From Streptomyces sp. NRRL F-6676 (lineage in GTDB: Bacteria > Actinomycetota > Actinomycetes > Streptomycetales > Streptomycetaceae): a stretch of DNA of 64,000 nt. Made by a program: the position numbers and the translations under genes. Positions 38,530 through 47,778 of the stretch are shown piece after piece. The stretch covers positions 186,001 to 250,000 of the forward strand of contig NZ_JOHS01000001.1 of assembly GCF_000725625.1 (NCBI RefSeq), in the 5' to 3' direction. The notes under the pieces are model-generated. The model saw only the letters and a list, made by a program, of their open reading frames with translations. It was not told where the DNA came from and did no database searches. Every line of letters starts with the position of its first letter. Position 1 is the stretch's first letter.

Positions 38530-39411
38530 TCAGCCGAGCAGCGCGGCCGCCAGCCGGCGCCACTCGGCGCGCGGCAGGGCGGCGAGCGGGTCCTCGGTGA
38601 CGACCTGGAGCGCGAGGTGGTCCGCGCCGGCCGCGAAGAACTCCTCCGCCTTGCCGACGACCGCCTCCTCGTCGCCGAGCGCGAACACCGCGTCCACCAG
38701 CCGGTCGCTGCCGCCGTCCCGCACGTCGTCCTCGGTGAAGCCCGAACGCAGCAGATTGCCGGTGTAGTTGGGCAGCGCCAGATAGCGCCCGAGATACGCG
38801 CGGGCGGTGGCGCGGGCGCGGCCGGGGTCCGTGTCCAGGACGACCTTCAGCTCCGGTGCGAGGAGCGGCCCGGGGCCGAGCGCCGCGCGGGCGGACGCCG
38901 TGTGCCCGGCGGTGACGAGGTACGGGTGCGCGCCGGCGGCCCGGTCGCGGGCCAGCTCCAGCATCCGCGGGCCCAGCGCCGCCAGTACCCGCCCGTCCGC
39001 CGGCACCGGCTCGGCGGCGTCGTCCAGCGCGGTCAGGTAGTCCCGCATCGCGGAGTACGGGCGCGCGTACCGCGGGGCGAGCGCGCTGTGGCTCACGCCG
39101 AGCCCGAGCAGGAAACGCCCGGGGTGCGCGCGCTCGACCTCCGCGCGTTGCGCGGCCACGTCCGCCGCCTCGTGCTGCCAGATGCTCAGGATGCCGGTCG
39201 CCACGGTGATGCGGCGCGTCGCCCCGAGGACCCGTGCCGCGTACCCGACGGACGGGTTCCCGCCCAGCCAGAGCGTGCCGAAGCCGAGCGCGTCGAGTTC
39301 GGCGGCGGCCTCGTCGTAGGCGGCGGTGTACGCCTGGCCGTCGCCGCCGAGCGCACTGCTCCAGGCGCCGCTCCACACGCCGATCCTGCCGGTACGGTCA
39401 CGCTGTGCCAT
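38530..39411 (-). CDS. F420-dependent LLM-class oxidoreductase (TIGR03620-like)
   Basis: A 293-residue flavin-like TIM-barrel oxidoreductase of the luciferase-like monooxygenase superfamily, probably using F420. LGFGTLWLGGNPSVGYAARV, ITVATGILSIWQ and the HPGRFLLGLGVSHSAL segment are characteristic, and PYLVTAGHTASARAALGPGP matches the family's cofactor region. AAGGAG precedes the ATG at 39411; the frame runs further upstream without similarity. The reaction is unknown. It is divergent from the DUF2945 gene at 39588. Confidence 0.88.
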   Translation of the reverse strand: MAQRDRTGRIGVWSGAWSSALGGDGQAYTAAYDEAAAELDALGFGTLWLGGNPSVGYAARVLGATRRITVATGILSIWQHEAADVAAQRAEVERAHPGRFLLGLGVSHSALAPRYARPYSAMRDYLTALDDAAEPVPADGRVLAALGPRMLELARDRAAGAHPYLVTAGHTASARAALGPGPLLAPELKVVLDTDPGRARATARAYLGRYLALPNYTGNLLRSGFTEDDVRDGGSDRLVDAVFALGDEEAVVGKAEEFFAAGADHLALQVVTEDPLAALPRAEWRRLAAALLG

Positions 39412-39587
39412 GGAGGTTCTCCTTGTCGGTGTCCCGGTCGGGGAGGCGGCACCCGCCCCTCCTCCCTCCGCAACCTCCGTGTCCCCCGATTTGTGCCGGC
39501 GACGCCGGAGGTGCGCGCCCGCGCGGGGGCCCTCAGGCTGGGTACCGGGGAGCCGGGGGGCCGACACCGAGGGAACGGAGCAGGGCC

Positions 39588-39824
39588 ATGGCCAAGAGCC
39601 GGGACCAGGGCAAGAAGCTGAAGAAGGGCGACAAGGTCGCCTGGAAGAGCCACGGCAGCGAGGCCGAGGGCACGGTGGAGAAGAAGATCACCGAACGCAC
39701 CGAGGCGGCCGGACGCACGGTCGACGCCTCCTCCGACGATCCGCAGTACCAGGTGCGCAGCGAGAAGTCCGGCAAGTCCGCGGTGCACAGGCCGTCCGCG
39801 CTGAAGACGCCGAAGAAGGAGTGA
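39588..39824 (+). CDS. DUF2945/hypervirulence-associated TUDOR-domain protein
   Basis: A 78-residue basic protein: KLKKGDKVAWKSHGSEAEGT, then VEKKITERTEAAGRTVDASS and YQVRSEKSGKSAVHRPSALK. This matches DUF2945 (hypervirulence-associated TUDOR domain), a small SH3-like barrel often in stress-responsive clusters. GGAG is at about eight bases before the ATG. It precedes the DUF3140 gene by seven bases with its own ribosome site at the stop codon, so the two form an operon. Confidence 0.82.
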   Translation: MAKSRDQGKKLKKGDKVAWKSHGSEAEGTVEKKITERTEAAGRTVDASSDDPQYQVRSEKSGKSAVHRPSALKTPKKE

Positions 39825-39831
39825 GCCGGAC

Positions 39832-40164
39832 ATGGACGACAAGGAGCGCGAGGCGAGCCGCGAGGAGTTCCACGAGCTGGTGAACATGAAGCCGGCCGAG
39901 TTGGAGAAGTGGCTCGCCTCCGAGCCGTCCCGCGGCGCCGGGCAGCACAAGGACGGCGGCGAATCCACCGGCCACGCCTCCGGCCGCCGCATCGTGGACC
40001 TCCTCCGTACGAAGAAGGGGGACCTGTCGGACGACGACTACCAGCACATGCGCAAGGTCGTGGGCTACATCCGCCGCCATCTCGCCCAGCGGCCCGACGG
40101 CGACGTGCGCGAGACGCGCTGGCGGTACTCGCTGATGAACTGGGGGCACGACCCTCTGGAGTGA
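39832..40164 (+). CDS. DUF3140 family protein
   Basis: A 110-residue protein containing EEFHELVNMKPAELEKWLAS, SGRRIVDLLRTKKGDLSDDD and MRKVVGYIRRHLAQRP, matching DUF3140, a helical nucleoid- or stress-type protein often found with DUF2945. GAAGGAG overlaps the end of the upstream gene. The pair occurs in many actinobacteria and cyanobacteria, but no function is established. Confidence 0.85.
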   Translation: MDDKEREASREEFHELVNMKPAELEKWLASEPSRGAGQHKDGGESTGHASGRRIVDLLRTKKGDLSDDDYQHMRKVVGYIRRHLAQRPDGDVRETRWRYSLMNWGHDPLE

Positions 40165-40342
40165 CGGTCACGGCTTGGGTACCCGGCGGTATGCGGGCTC
40201 GTCGCGGTCACTAGGATCGGAGCCCGAAACAACCGATCGACCGGCAACGGGGTGAGTGCCGTGGGTGCCGGTCGGGGTCGCCGATGCCAGGGACCGCTCC
40301 CCGGGCTGCGGTGATCTTCCTGCCTCTGGGAGGACCTTCCGC

Positions 40343-42514
40343 ATGTTCCGACGCATTGGGAACACTGTCGTCCGACATCCTGTCTGGACGATCGTGGCAT
40401 GGCTGATCGCGGCGGTGGCGATCGTCGCCACCGCGCCGAGCCTGCCATCGAACAGTGACGAGAGCAGCTTTCTGCCCAAGAGCTACGAGTCGATCAAAGC
40501 CGCCGACCTCCAGGAGAAGGCGTTCCCCAGCGCCTTCACCCCGTCCGCGATCGCGCTCTACCAGCGCACCGACGGCGGCAAGCTGACCGCCGCCGACACG
40601 AAGGACGTCGCCCGCATCACCAAGGAGCTGGGCGCGAAGCACATCGACCAGGTGCAGAAGGTCGTCCCCGGCCAGCCGTCCAAGGACGGCAAATACACCA
40701 TGACCCTGGTCCAGATGGACAGCAAGAGCGCCGGCCAGCCCAAACAGGCCGACGCCGCCAAGGAGCTCCGCGACTCGGTCAAGTCCCTGACCAAGGGCAC
40801 CGATCTGGAGGCCAAGCTCGGCGGTTCCGCCGCGCAGGCCCTCGACCAGCAGGAGTCGTCCACCCGGGGCGAGGCGCTGATCGGCATCGGCACCTTCGTG
40901 ATCATCCTGGTGACGCTGCTGATCATCTTCCGGGCGCCGATCCTGGCCGTGCTGCCGCTGATCCTGATAGGCGTGGTGTCCGCGATCGCCAACGGGCTCA
41001 TCGCGTACGCCACCAAACTCTTCGATCTCCAGGCCAACAGCTCGATCTCGTCGATCCTCATCGTCGTGCTCTTCGGCGTGGGCACCGACTACTTCCTGTT
41101 CCTGATGTTCCGCTACCGAGAACGTCTGCGCGCCGGTGACGAACCCAAGCAGGCCATGGTCAACGCGGTCGCCCGGGTCGGCGAGGCCATCGCCTCGGCG
41201 GCGGGGGCGGTCATCATCGCCTTCCTCGCGCTGGTGCTCTCCACGCTGGGCTTCCTCAAGCAGATGGGCCCGGCGCTCGCCATCGCGGTCGCCGTCACCC
41301 TGGTCGCCGGCCTGACCCTGATCCCGGCCGTGGTCTCGCTGATCGGACCGAAGGTCTTCTGGCCGTCCAAGTCCTGGCAGACCGAGCCGGAGAACGCCCG
41401 CTTCGCCGCGCTCGGGCGCGGAGTGCGCCGCCGGCCCGGGCTGACCGCCGCGGTGTCCGGGCTGATCCTGGTCGCGCTGTCCCTCGGCACGCTCGGGTTC
41501 AACGCCACGTTCGACCTGGCCTCGGGCTCCATGCCCAAGGACAAGGAGTCCATGGTCGTCCAGGACGAGATGCAGAAGGCGTACTCGGCCGGCGCCGCCG
41601 CGCCCACCGACGTCTACCTCTCCAGCACCGACGGCAAGCCGCTGGACAAGGGCTCCTTCGACGCGTACGCCAAGAAGCTCGGCGCCGTGGACGGCGTCAG
41701 CAGCGCCACGATGAGCCAGATCAGCAAGGACGGCGCCACCGCCGACTTCACCGTCACCCTCAAGTACGAGGCCTCCGCGGACAAGGCGATCGACGCCGTC
41801 GGCGATGTGCGCGACGTCGCGCACTCCGCCGCGCCCGAGGGCACCGAGGCCCTCGTCGGAGGCATGTCCTCGATCTACAAGGACATCGACACCGCGGTCA
41901 ACCACGACTACCGCACGGTCTTCCCGGTCGCCGCGCTCCTCATCATGGTGATCCTCGGACTGCTGCTGCGCAGTGTGGTCGCGCCCTGGTACCTGATGGC
42001 GTCGGTGGGTCTCGGCTTCGGCGCCACGCTCGGTGCCACCGTGTGGATCTTCCAGAACGGCCAGGGTCACTCGGGGCTGATGTTCATGCTCCCCGTGATC
42101 ATGTATCTGTTCGTGGTCGCCATCGGCACCGACTACAACATCCTCATGATCGCCCGGCTCCGCGAGGAGGCCCGCGAGGGCCGCGATCCGCGCGAGGCCG
42201 CCGGCATGGCACTGCGGCACGCCGGCCCGACCGTGGCCGCGGCCGGCTTCATCCTGGCGGCGACCTTCGCCACGATGATGCTCGCGGGCAACGCGCTGCT
42301 CACGGAGATGGGCTTCGCGGTGTCGTTCGGCATCGCGATCGCCGCGTTCGTGATGTCGATGTTCTTCACCCCGAGCCTCACCGCGCTCATCGGCCACGCC
42401 GCGTGGTGGCCGGGCCACGGTGACCGGGTCGAGGGCACACCCGACACCACGGCCCCGGCCGTCGACACGGACCGCACCACACCCGCCCCGGACCCGTCGG
42501 GACGCGCCCACTGA
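40343..42514 (+). CDS. MMPL-family RND transporter
   Basis: A 723-residue inner-membrane exporter of the MMPL/RND superfamily, expected to have 12 helices and two large extracytoplasmic loops. NTVVRHPVWTIVAWLIAAVA begins helix 1; the sterol-sensing-type segments GVGTDYFLFLMFRYRE and AIGTDYNILMIARLREEARE recur in both halves with the proton-relay residues (TDY). It probably exports lipid-like or drug substrates. GGGAGG lies nine bases before the ATG at 40343; the frame extends upstream to 40256 (GTG) without similarity. No TetR neighbour is visible. A hairpin with a T-run follows. Confidence 0.93.
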   Translation: MFRRIGNTVVRHPVWTIVAWLIAAVAIVATAPSLPSNSDESSFLPKSYESIKAADLQEKAFPSAFTPSAIALYQRTDGGKLTAADTKDVARITKELGAKHIDQVQKVVPGQPSKDGKYTMTLVQMDSKSAGQPKQADAAKELRDSVKSLTKGTDLEAKLGGSAAQALDQQESSTRGEALIGIGTFVIILVTLLIIFRAPILAVLPLILIGVVSAIANGLIAYATKLFDLQANSSISSILIVVLFGVGTDYFLFLMFRYRERLRAGDEPKQAMVNAVARVGEAIASAAGAVIIAFLALVLSTLGFLKQMGPALAIAVAVTLVAGLTLIPAVVSLIGPKVFWPSKSWQTEPENARFAALGRGVRRRPGLTAAVSGLILVALSLGTLGFNATFDLASGSMPKDKESMVVQDEMQKAYSAGAAAPTDVYLSSTDGKPLDKGSFDAYAKKLGAVDGVSSATMSQISKDGATADFTVTLKYEASADKAIDAVGDVRDVAHSAAPEGTEALVGGMSSIYKDIDTAVNHDYRTVFPVAALLIMVILGLLLRSVVAPWYLMASVGLGFGATLGATVWIFQNGQGHSGLMFMLPVIMYLFVVAIGTDYNILMIARLREEAREGRDPREAAGMALRHAGPTVAAAGFILAATFATMMLAGNALLTEMGFAVSFGIAIAAFVMSMFFTPSLTALIGHAAWWPGHGDRVEGTPDTTAPAVDTDRTTPAPDPSGRAH

Positions 42515-42535
42515 CCCTCCGACCCGCACCGCACC

Positions 42536-42569
42536 GCCGGCCCGCTCCCTCCCGGAGCGGGCCGGCTTT
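42536..42569 (+). terminator. Hairpin with T-run after MMPL gene
   Basis: GCCGGCCCGCTCC (42536-42548) pairs with GGAGCGGGCCGGC (42554-42566), loop CTCCC, followed by TTT. It lies 22 bases after the MMPL stop. Confidence 0.85.
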
Positions 42570-42662
42570 GCGTCGTACCGCTCGACCGGCAGGTCACGCC
42601 GCACCCCGCACCTGGACATCGAGGTGGACGACCTGACCGCCGGCCGAGGGCGCCCGGGGCCC

Positions 42663-43478
42663 TCAGATCCTGCTCGTCGTCGAGGTGTCGGCGGAGAGGC
42701 GCTGGGCGGCGTAGATCGGGAGGACCGACAGCAGGACCAGGACGGCGGCGACCACGTTGACCACGGGGGCCTGTTGGGGGCGGGTCATGTTGTCGTAGAT
42801 CCACAGGGGCAGCGTCTGCACGCCGGGGCCCGCGGTGAACGTGGTGACCACGATCTCGTCGAAGGAGAGGGCGAAGGCGAGGAGCGCGCCCGCCAGCAAC
42901 GCCGGGCGCAGCTGCGGGAAGGTGATGTCCAGGAAGGCGCGGAAGGTGTGCGCCCCGAGGTCCATGGCGGCCTCCTCCTGGGAGGCGGTGGTGCGGCGCA
43001 GCCGCGCGGCGACGTTGTTGAAGACCACCACGACGCAGAACGTGGCGTGACCGACGACGACGGTGAACAGCCCGAGCCCCACCCCGAGCGGCTCGAGGAC
43101 CGTCCCGAACGCCGAGTTGAGGGCGATGCCGGTGACGATGCCGGGCAGCGCGATCGGCAGCACGACCACGAAGGACAGGGTGTTCCGGCCGAGGAACCGG
43201 TGCCGGGCGACCGCGAGGGCGAGCAGCGTGCCGAGCACCAGCGCGATCGCCGTGGCGCCCAGGCCGGCCTTCACCGACGTCCACAGCGCGTGCACCGCAC
43301 CGTCGTTGCGGGCGGCCACCGACCACCAGTGGAGCGTCAGCCCGGACGGCGGCCAGCTCGCGCTGCGGTCGGGGTTGAGCGAGTTGACGAGGACCAGCAG
43401 CAACGGCACGTAGATCACGGCGAAGCCGATCCCCGCCCCGAGGCGCAGCAGGATCCGCGCGGTACGGCCCAGTCGCAT
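42663..43478 (-). CDS. ABC transporter permease, PotC-like (polyamine type)
   Basis: A 271-residue inner-membrane permease of the spermidine/putrescine type. It has the EAA loop EEAAMDLGAHTFRAFLDITF and six predicted helices (FAVIYVPLLLVLVNSL, FVVVLPIALPGIVTGIALNS and others). The start at 43478 has a GGAG upstream; a GTG at 43496 is an alternative. It follows potB-like at 43518 with a 39-base gap, in the operon A-D-B-C. Together with PotA, PotD and PotB it would take up a polyamine or related cation; substrate specificity cannot be assigned. Confidence 0.9.
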   Translation of the reverse strand: MRLGRTARILLRLGAGIGFAVIYVPLLLVLVNSLNPDRSASWPPSGLTLHWWSVAARNDGAVHALWTSVKAGLGATAIALVLGTLLALAVARHRFLGRNTLSFVVVLPIALPGIVTGIALNSAFGTVLEPLGVGLGLFTVVVGHATFCVVVVFNNVAARLRRTTASQEEAAMDLGAHTFRAFLDITFPQLRPALLAGALLAFALSFDEIVVTTFTAGPGVQTLPLWIYDNMTRPQQAPVVNVVAAVLVLLSVLPIYAAQRLSADTSTTSRI

Positions 43479-43517
43479 CCGGCGACTCCCCTCCACGGGC
43501 GCCCGCGGGCGCGGTGG

Positions 43518-44417
43518 TCACAGACTGTTCAGCGCACCCGTACGGCGCACCGCGAACAGGTACAGCACGATCACGACGACGGGCACGGTGCCAAGGGCCG
43601 CCGCCATGGGCAGGTCCAGATCGATGTGGGAGTACACGACATTGCCGATCAGCTGCGTCTTGCCGCCGACGATTCCCACGGTGATGTAGTCACCGAGGCT
43701 GAGCGAGAAGGTGAACACCGACCCGGCGGCCACCGACGGCAGCACCATCGGCAGCACCACCGAACGGAACGTGCGCCAGGACCGCGCCCCGAGGTCGGCC
43801 GAGGCCTCCAGCAGACTGTCGGGCAGCTGGGCCAGCGCGGTGTGGATCGGGAGGATCATGTACGGCAGCCACAGATACGTCAGGGTGAGGACGACCGCGG
43901 GCAGCCCGTACCCGGGCCCGTGCGGGCCGAACGGCCGGAGCAGCCAGTCGGCGAGCCCGTCCCGGGACAGGATCAGCCGCCAGGCGTACGCCTTGACCAG
44001 GTAACTCGCCCACAGCGGGGTGAGGATGGCGACCACCAGGAAGGGCCGCCACCGGGGCCGGGCGACCCGCGCGGTGTAGAACGCGAGCGGAAAGGCGAGC
44101 ACCGCGCACAGCACGGTGACCGCGAGCGCCACCCCGATGCTGCGCAGCACCACCTGGCGGTAGACGGGCTCGGTGAACAGCTCGCGGAAGTTGTCCGTCG
44201 ACCACACCTTCACCACCTCGGAGGTGAAGGTGTCGGTGGTCCAGAACGCGGAGACGAACAGCACGGCCAGCGAGCCCAGATACAGCACGGCCAGCCACAG
44301 CAGCGGAGCGGTCAGCAGCAGGCCGAGGCGGAGCCGGGGCCTGCGGTGCAGCGCCCCGGCCAGCCACCGGACCGGGCCCGGGCCGGGCCGCCGGGCGGCC
44401 CGCGGCATGGTGGTCAT
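43518..44417 (-). CDS. ABC transporter permease, PotB-like (polyamine type)
   Basis: A 299-residue permease with six predicted helices. Its EAA loop is LEASADLGARSWRTFRSVVL. The N-terminal basic stretch then LLLTAPLLWLAVLYLGSLAV marks helix 1. The ATG at 44417 sits one base after the stop of the substrate-binding gene, so the two are translationally coupled. It pairs with the PotC-like permease, normal for binding-protein ABC systems. Confidence 0.9.
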   Translation of the reverse strand: MTTMPRAARRPGPGPVRWLAGALHRRPRLRLGLLLTAPLLWLAVLYLGSLAVLFVSAFWTTDTFTSEVVKVWSTDNFRELFTEPVYRQVVLRSIGVALAVTVLCAVLAFPLAFYTARVARPRWRPFLVVAILTPLWASYLVKAYAWRLILSRDGLADWLLRPFGPHGPGYGLPAVVLTLTYLWLPYMILPIHTALAQLPDSLLEASADLGARSWRTFRSVVLPMVLPSVAAGSVFTFSLSLGDYITVGIVGGKTQLIGNVVYSHIDLDLPMAAALGTVPVVVIVLYLFAVRRTGALNSL

Positions 44418-44418
44418 C

Positions 44419-45621
44419 TCAGCCCTTGATCTCGGTCCAGGCCCGCACCCACTTCGCGTACGGCACGCACTTCACGTCCGTACGGCCGTCCAGGCACTGC
44501 TCGATGGGCGTGTTCCAGAAGGCGACGCGCTTCCAGTAGCCCTCGTCGTCGGCGTGGTAGGTCGCGCAGAAGTCCTTGTCACTGGTCCGCGCGCATGCCT
44601 TGGAGTTGGCCGGCGCCTCGCCGAAGTACTCGGCGACCTGGGCGTTGACCTTCGGCGAGACGATCCAGTCGAGCCACTTGTAGGCGCAGTTGGGGTGCTT
44701 CGCCTTCGCCGAGACCATCCAGGTGTCCGACCACCCGGTGGAACCCTCCTTCGGCACGGCCGCCTTGACGGGCGCGCCCTCGTCGGCGGCGAGATTGGCG
44801 ATGACCTGCCAGGTGGTGCCGATGACGGAGTCACCGCTCTTGAAGGCGGAGACCTCCTTGAGGTAGTCGCTCCAGTACTCGCCGATGTCGGCGTTCTGCC
44901 GCTTCAGCAGACCGACGGCCGCTTCGAACTGCCTCTGGTCCAGGGCGTAGGGGTTCTCGATGCCCAACTCCGGCTTCGTGGCCTTGAGATACAGAGCGGC
45001 GTCGGCGAGGTAGATGGGGGAGTCGTAGGCGGTGACACGGCCCTTGTACCGGGCGGCGTCGTCGAAGACGGCCGACCAGGAGGTGGGCGCGGGCTTCACC
45101 CTCTCGGTGTTGTACATCAGCAGATTGGCGCCCCGGCCGTGCGGGATGCCGTACATCTGCCCGCCGACGGAGTTCCAGGCGCCGTTCTTGAGTCCGGCGA
45201 AGACGTCCCTGTAGTTCGGTACGAGGCCGGTGTTGACGGGCGCCGCGTCACCGGAGGCGATCAGCCGCAGGGAGGCGTCGCCCGAGGCGGAGACGGCGTC
45301 GTACTCGCCCGTCTTCATCAGCTTGACCATCTCGTCGGAACTGGCGGCCGTCCGCGCGTGCACCTGGCAGCCGGTGCGCTTCTCGAAGCCGCTGACCCAG
45401 TCGGCCTTCGGGTCGTTGGAGCCGTCCTCGACATAGCCGGCCCAGGCGATGAGGTTCACCTCGCCCTCGGTCTTCCCCAGCGAGGCGAGGGGCTTGAGGT
45501 CGGGCGGATCGAAGCCGGCCGAGGAGCCGCCGCCGGAACCGGAGTCGGCGGAGCCGCAGGCGGTCGCGGCGAGGAGCAGGACGGCGGCGGAGGTGACCTG
45601 GAGGGTACGGGCGAGGTGCAC
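44419..45621 (-). CDS. ABC substrate-binding lipoprotein, PotD-like
   Basis: A 400-residue exported lipoprotein. The signal peptide ends in the lipobox LAATAC, with the lipidated cysteine near residue 22. LIAWAGYVEDGS, SSDEMVKLMKTGEYDAVSAS and IPHGRGANLLMYN match polyamine-binding PotD/PotF folds. The binding pocket Trp/Asp/Glu are plausible but not confirmed. The GTG at 45621 has AGGAGAC upstream. It follows the ATPase gene by 33 bases and is coupled to PotB. Cysteine content (C352-C363 region) is unusual for the family. Confidence 0.9.
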   Translation of the reverse strand: MHLARTLQVTSAAVLLLAATACGSADSGSGGGSSAGFDPPDLKPLASLGKTEGEVNLIAWAGYVEDGSNDPKADWVSGFEKRTGCQVHARTAASSDEMVKLMKTGEYDAVSASGDASLRLIASGDAAPVNTGLVPNYRDVFAGLKNGAWNSVGGQMYGIPHGRGANLLMYNTERVKPAPTSWSAVFDDAARYKGRVTAYDSPIYLADAALYLKATKPELGIENPYALDQRQFEAAVGLLKRQNADIGEYWSDYLKEVSAFKSGDSVIGTTWQVIANLAADEGAPVKAAVPKEGSTGWSDTWMVSAKAKHPNCAYKWLDWIVSPKVNAQVAEYFGEAPANSKACARTSDKDFCATYHADDEGYWKRVAFWNTPIEQCLDGRTDVKCVPYAKWVRAWTEIKG

Positions 45622-45654
45622 GACGGTCTCCTGGGTGGGGGAGGGAGGTGCGGG

Positions 45655-46731
45655 TCAGCCGGTGGAGCGGGTGGGGCCGGTGGTGGGATCGGCGGGAGTG
45701 GTGGACGGTACGGGGACGCAGTGACCGCGGTGCCACTGGAGACGGACCCGGGTGCCGAGCGTGGCGTCGACGTCCGCCGAGGAGGTCTCCAGGTTCTGCC
45801 GCAGCGCGGTGAGACGGCCGCCGCCGTCCAGGTCGACGACGAACCGTGTCGCGTCCCCGAGATAGACGGCCTCGGCGACGGTGCCGGTCACGGAGGCATG
45901 CTCCGGGAGGCCGGGGTCCTCGCCCTCCTTGGACAGGCGGATCTTCTCCGGGCGGATGCTGTACGTGCCCGCGGCGCCCACGATCCGCCGCGCGCCCTCG
46001 CCCGTGAGCATGTTGGAGGTGCCGACGAAGGACGCCACGAACGGGGTCGCGGGCCGCTCGTACACGTCGGCCGGGCTGCCCACCTGCAACAGCCGCCCCC
46101 GGTCGAGGACGGCGACACGGTCGCTCATCGTCAGTGCCTCGCCCTGGTCGTGGGTGACGCACACGAAGGTGATGCCGACCTCGCGCTGCAACGCCTTGAG
46201 TTCGCCCCGCATCGTCTCGCGCAGCTTGAGATCGAGGGCGCCGAGCGGTTCGTCCAGGAGCAGCACCCGCGGCCGGCCGACGAGGGCGCGGGCGAGCGCG
46301 ACGCGCTGGCGCTGACCGCCGGACAGCTGCGCGGGGCGCCGCCGTCCGTGGTCCGCGAGGCGGACCGCGGCGAGCGCCTCCCCGGTGCGGCGCACCCGCT
46401 CGGCGCGGGGCACCTTGCGCACCCTGAGCCCGTAGGCGACGTTCTGCTCCACCGTCATGTGCGGGAACAGGGCGTAGTCCTGGAAGACGGTGTGCACCTC
46501 GCGGGCGAAGGGCGCCAGGTCGGTGACGTCCCGCCCGGCGAGCTCGATCCGGCCGCCGTCGGGCCGCTCGAACCCCGCGATCAGCCGCAGCAGGGTGGTC
46601 TTGCCCGAACCGGAGGGCCCGAGCAGGGAGAAGAACTCGCCGTCCCTGATCTCCAGGTCGACACCGGCCACCGCGGCCGTGTGCCCGAAGGACTTCCGTA
46701 CCTCCCGCAGCCGGATCGCATTCCCCTCCAT
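45655..46731 (-). CDS. ABC transporter ATPase, PotA-like
   Basis: A 358-residue ATPase with Walker A GPSGSGKTT, signature motif LSGGQRQRVALARAL, Walker B VLLLDEPLGALD and the C-terminal TOBE domain typical of polyamine and sugar ATPases. The ATG at 46731 is the family start; the frame extends 40 residues upstream. A TTGCCG-N17-TATCCT promoter lies at 46772-46800, so this is the first gene of the A-D-B-C operon. It energises uptake through the PotB/PotC permeases. Confidence 0.92.
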   Translation of the reverse strand: MEGNAIRLREVRKSFGHTAAVAGVDLEIRDGEFFSLLGPSGSGKTTLLRLIAGFERPDGGRIELAGRDVTDLAPFAREVHTVFQDYALFPHMTVEQNVAYGLRVRKVPRAERVRRTGEALAAVRLADHGRRRPAQLSGGQRQRVALARALVGRPRVLLLDEPLGALDLKLRETMRGELKALQREVGITFVCVTHDQGEALTMSDRVAVLDRGRLLQVGSPADVYERPATPFVASFVGTSNMLTGEGARRIVGAAGTYSIRPEKIRLSKEGEDPGLPEHASVTGTVAEAVYLGDATRFVVDLDGGGRLTALRQNLETSSADVDATLGTRVRLQWHRGHCVPVPSTTPADPTTGPTRSTG

Positions 46732-46771
46732 GGTCCGCAGCCCTTCCAGGCGCCCGCTGGGTCGAGTCGTG

Positions 46772-46800
46772 AGGATAGGAACGCCCGGTTCGTGCGGCAA
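46772..46800 (-). promoter_or_regulatory. HrdB-type promoter of polyamine-type operon
   Basis: On the minus strand, TTGCCG (46800-46795) and TATCCT (46777-46772) are separated by exactly 17 bases, close to the vegetative sigma consensus. It would start transcription near 46765, about 35 bases before the ATPase start codon. Confidence 0.65.
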
Positions 46801-46938
46801 GACCCCCGTGTGCTCCCCGTGTGACGATCGTGTGCCGGTGTCCGGTCCCATCGTGCCGGTGTGCGGCCGGAGTTGGCGGAGGGACGAGAGGGGTGCCGGG
46901 GCGGCGGTCTCCTGGAGGGGGGTGGCCCGCCGGCACCC

Positions 46939-46956
46939 GGCGCGGCCGGCCGCGCC
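46939..46956. terminator. 18-bp palindrome, possible terminator
   Basis: GGCGCGGCC-GGCCGCGCC is a perfect 18-base palindrome 37 bases after the stop codon of the histone-like gene (minus strand). No T-run follows. It could fold into a hairpin with a small loop. Confidence 0.35.
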
Positions 46957-46992
46957 GTGGGACGTGCCGTGCCGCGGTCGGCGGCGCCGCGA

Positions 46993-47760
46993 CTAGGCGG
47001 GCTGCTTCTCCTCCGCGGGCTTGTCCGCCTCGGCGGTGACGGCGGTGTAGAAGACGGACGAGCCCTGCTTGGAGCGGTGCGCCTGGTCCTTGGCGACCAG
47101 CGCCTCCAGGGTGTTGCGCACGACGGTCGTCTTGACGGCGCGCTCGGGGTGGAGCTGCTCCAGCGCGGAGGCGATCTCGGCCGCGGACCGCGGTTCGCTC
47201 TGCCCGGCCAGGTGGTCCCGGACGAGGGTGACGAGCGTGGGCTGGGCGGGCTTGTCCGCCTTCGCGGCGCCGGCCGACTTCGCCGACGTCCTGGTGGCCG
47301 ACTTGGCGGGCGACTTGGCCGACGCCTTCTTCGCGGTGCTCCTGCGGGCGGCCGGCTTGTCGGTCACCTTCGGCGCAGCCTTCTCGGCGGGCTTCTCCGT
47401 CGCCTTCTCGGCAGGCTTCTCCGCCTTCTTGGCGGGCTTGGCGGCGGTCTTCGCGGGCTTGCCCGTCGTCGCGCCCGACTTCTTGCGCGGCGCGGGCACC
47501 GGCGCTCCGGGCGTGACCGCGGGCGCGGGCGCCGCGGGCACGGGCGCGGTGGGCGCCACGGGCGCCGGCGCGAGACCGAGCGCCTGACGCAGGCTGACCA
47601 GCACCGCGTGGTCCTGCTGAAGTGCCGTCAACTGCTCCTGGAGAGCGGCGATCTCCGCTCCGATGCGTTCCTGTTCCTTGGCGTTGCGCTCGAGGTCGTC
47701 GGCGACCTGGGCGGTGTACTGCGAGGTCAACCCGGCCGCCGTGGTGGTGGTTTCGGACAT
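46993..47760 (-). CDS. Histone-like Lys/Ala-rich protein with coiled-coil and winged helix
   Basis: A 255-residue protein. Residues about 15-65 (YTAQVADDLERNAKEQERIG, AEIAALQEQLTALQ) form a coiled coil. A Pro/Ala linker leads to an about 90-residue Lys/Ala/Pro-rich segment (repeated PAKK, AEK, PAEKA) like histone H1 tails. The C-terminal about 65 residues (TLVTLVRDHLAGQSEPRSAA, EIASALEQL, TTVVRNTLEALVAKDQ) look like a winged-helix DNA-binding domain. GGAGGAATCC precedes the ATG at 47760. Nucleoid-structuring is the likely role, but direct evidence is lacking. Confidence 0.78.
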   Translation of the reverse strand: MSETTTTAAGLTSQYTAQVADDLERNAKEQERIGAEIAALQEQLTALQQDHAVLVSLRQALGLAPAPVAPTAPVPAAPAPAVTPGAPVPAPRKKSGATTGKPAKTAAKPAKKAEKPAEKATEKPAEKAAPKVTDKPAARRSTAKKASAKSPAKSATRTSAKSAGAAKADKPAQPTLVTLVRDHLAGQSEPRSAAEIASALEQLHPERAVKTTVVRNTLEALVAKDQAHRSKQGSSVFYTAVTAEADKPAEEKQPA

Positions 47761-47778
47761 GGATTCCTCCGACTTCCC

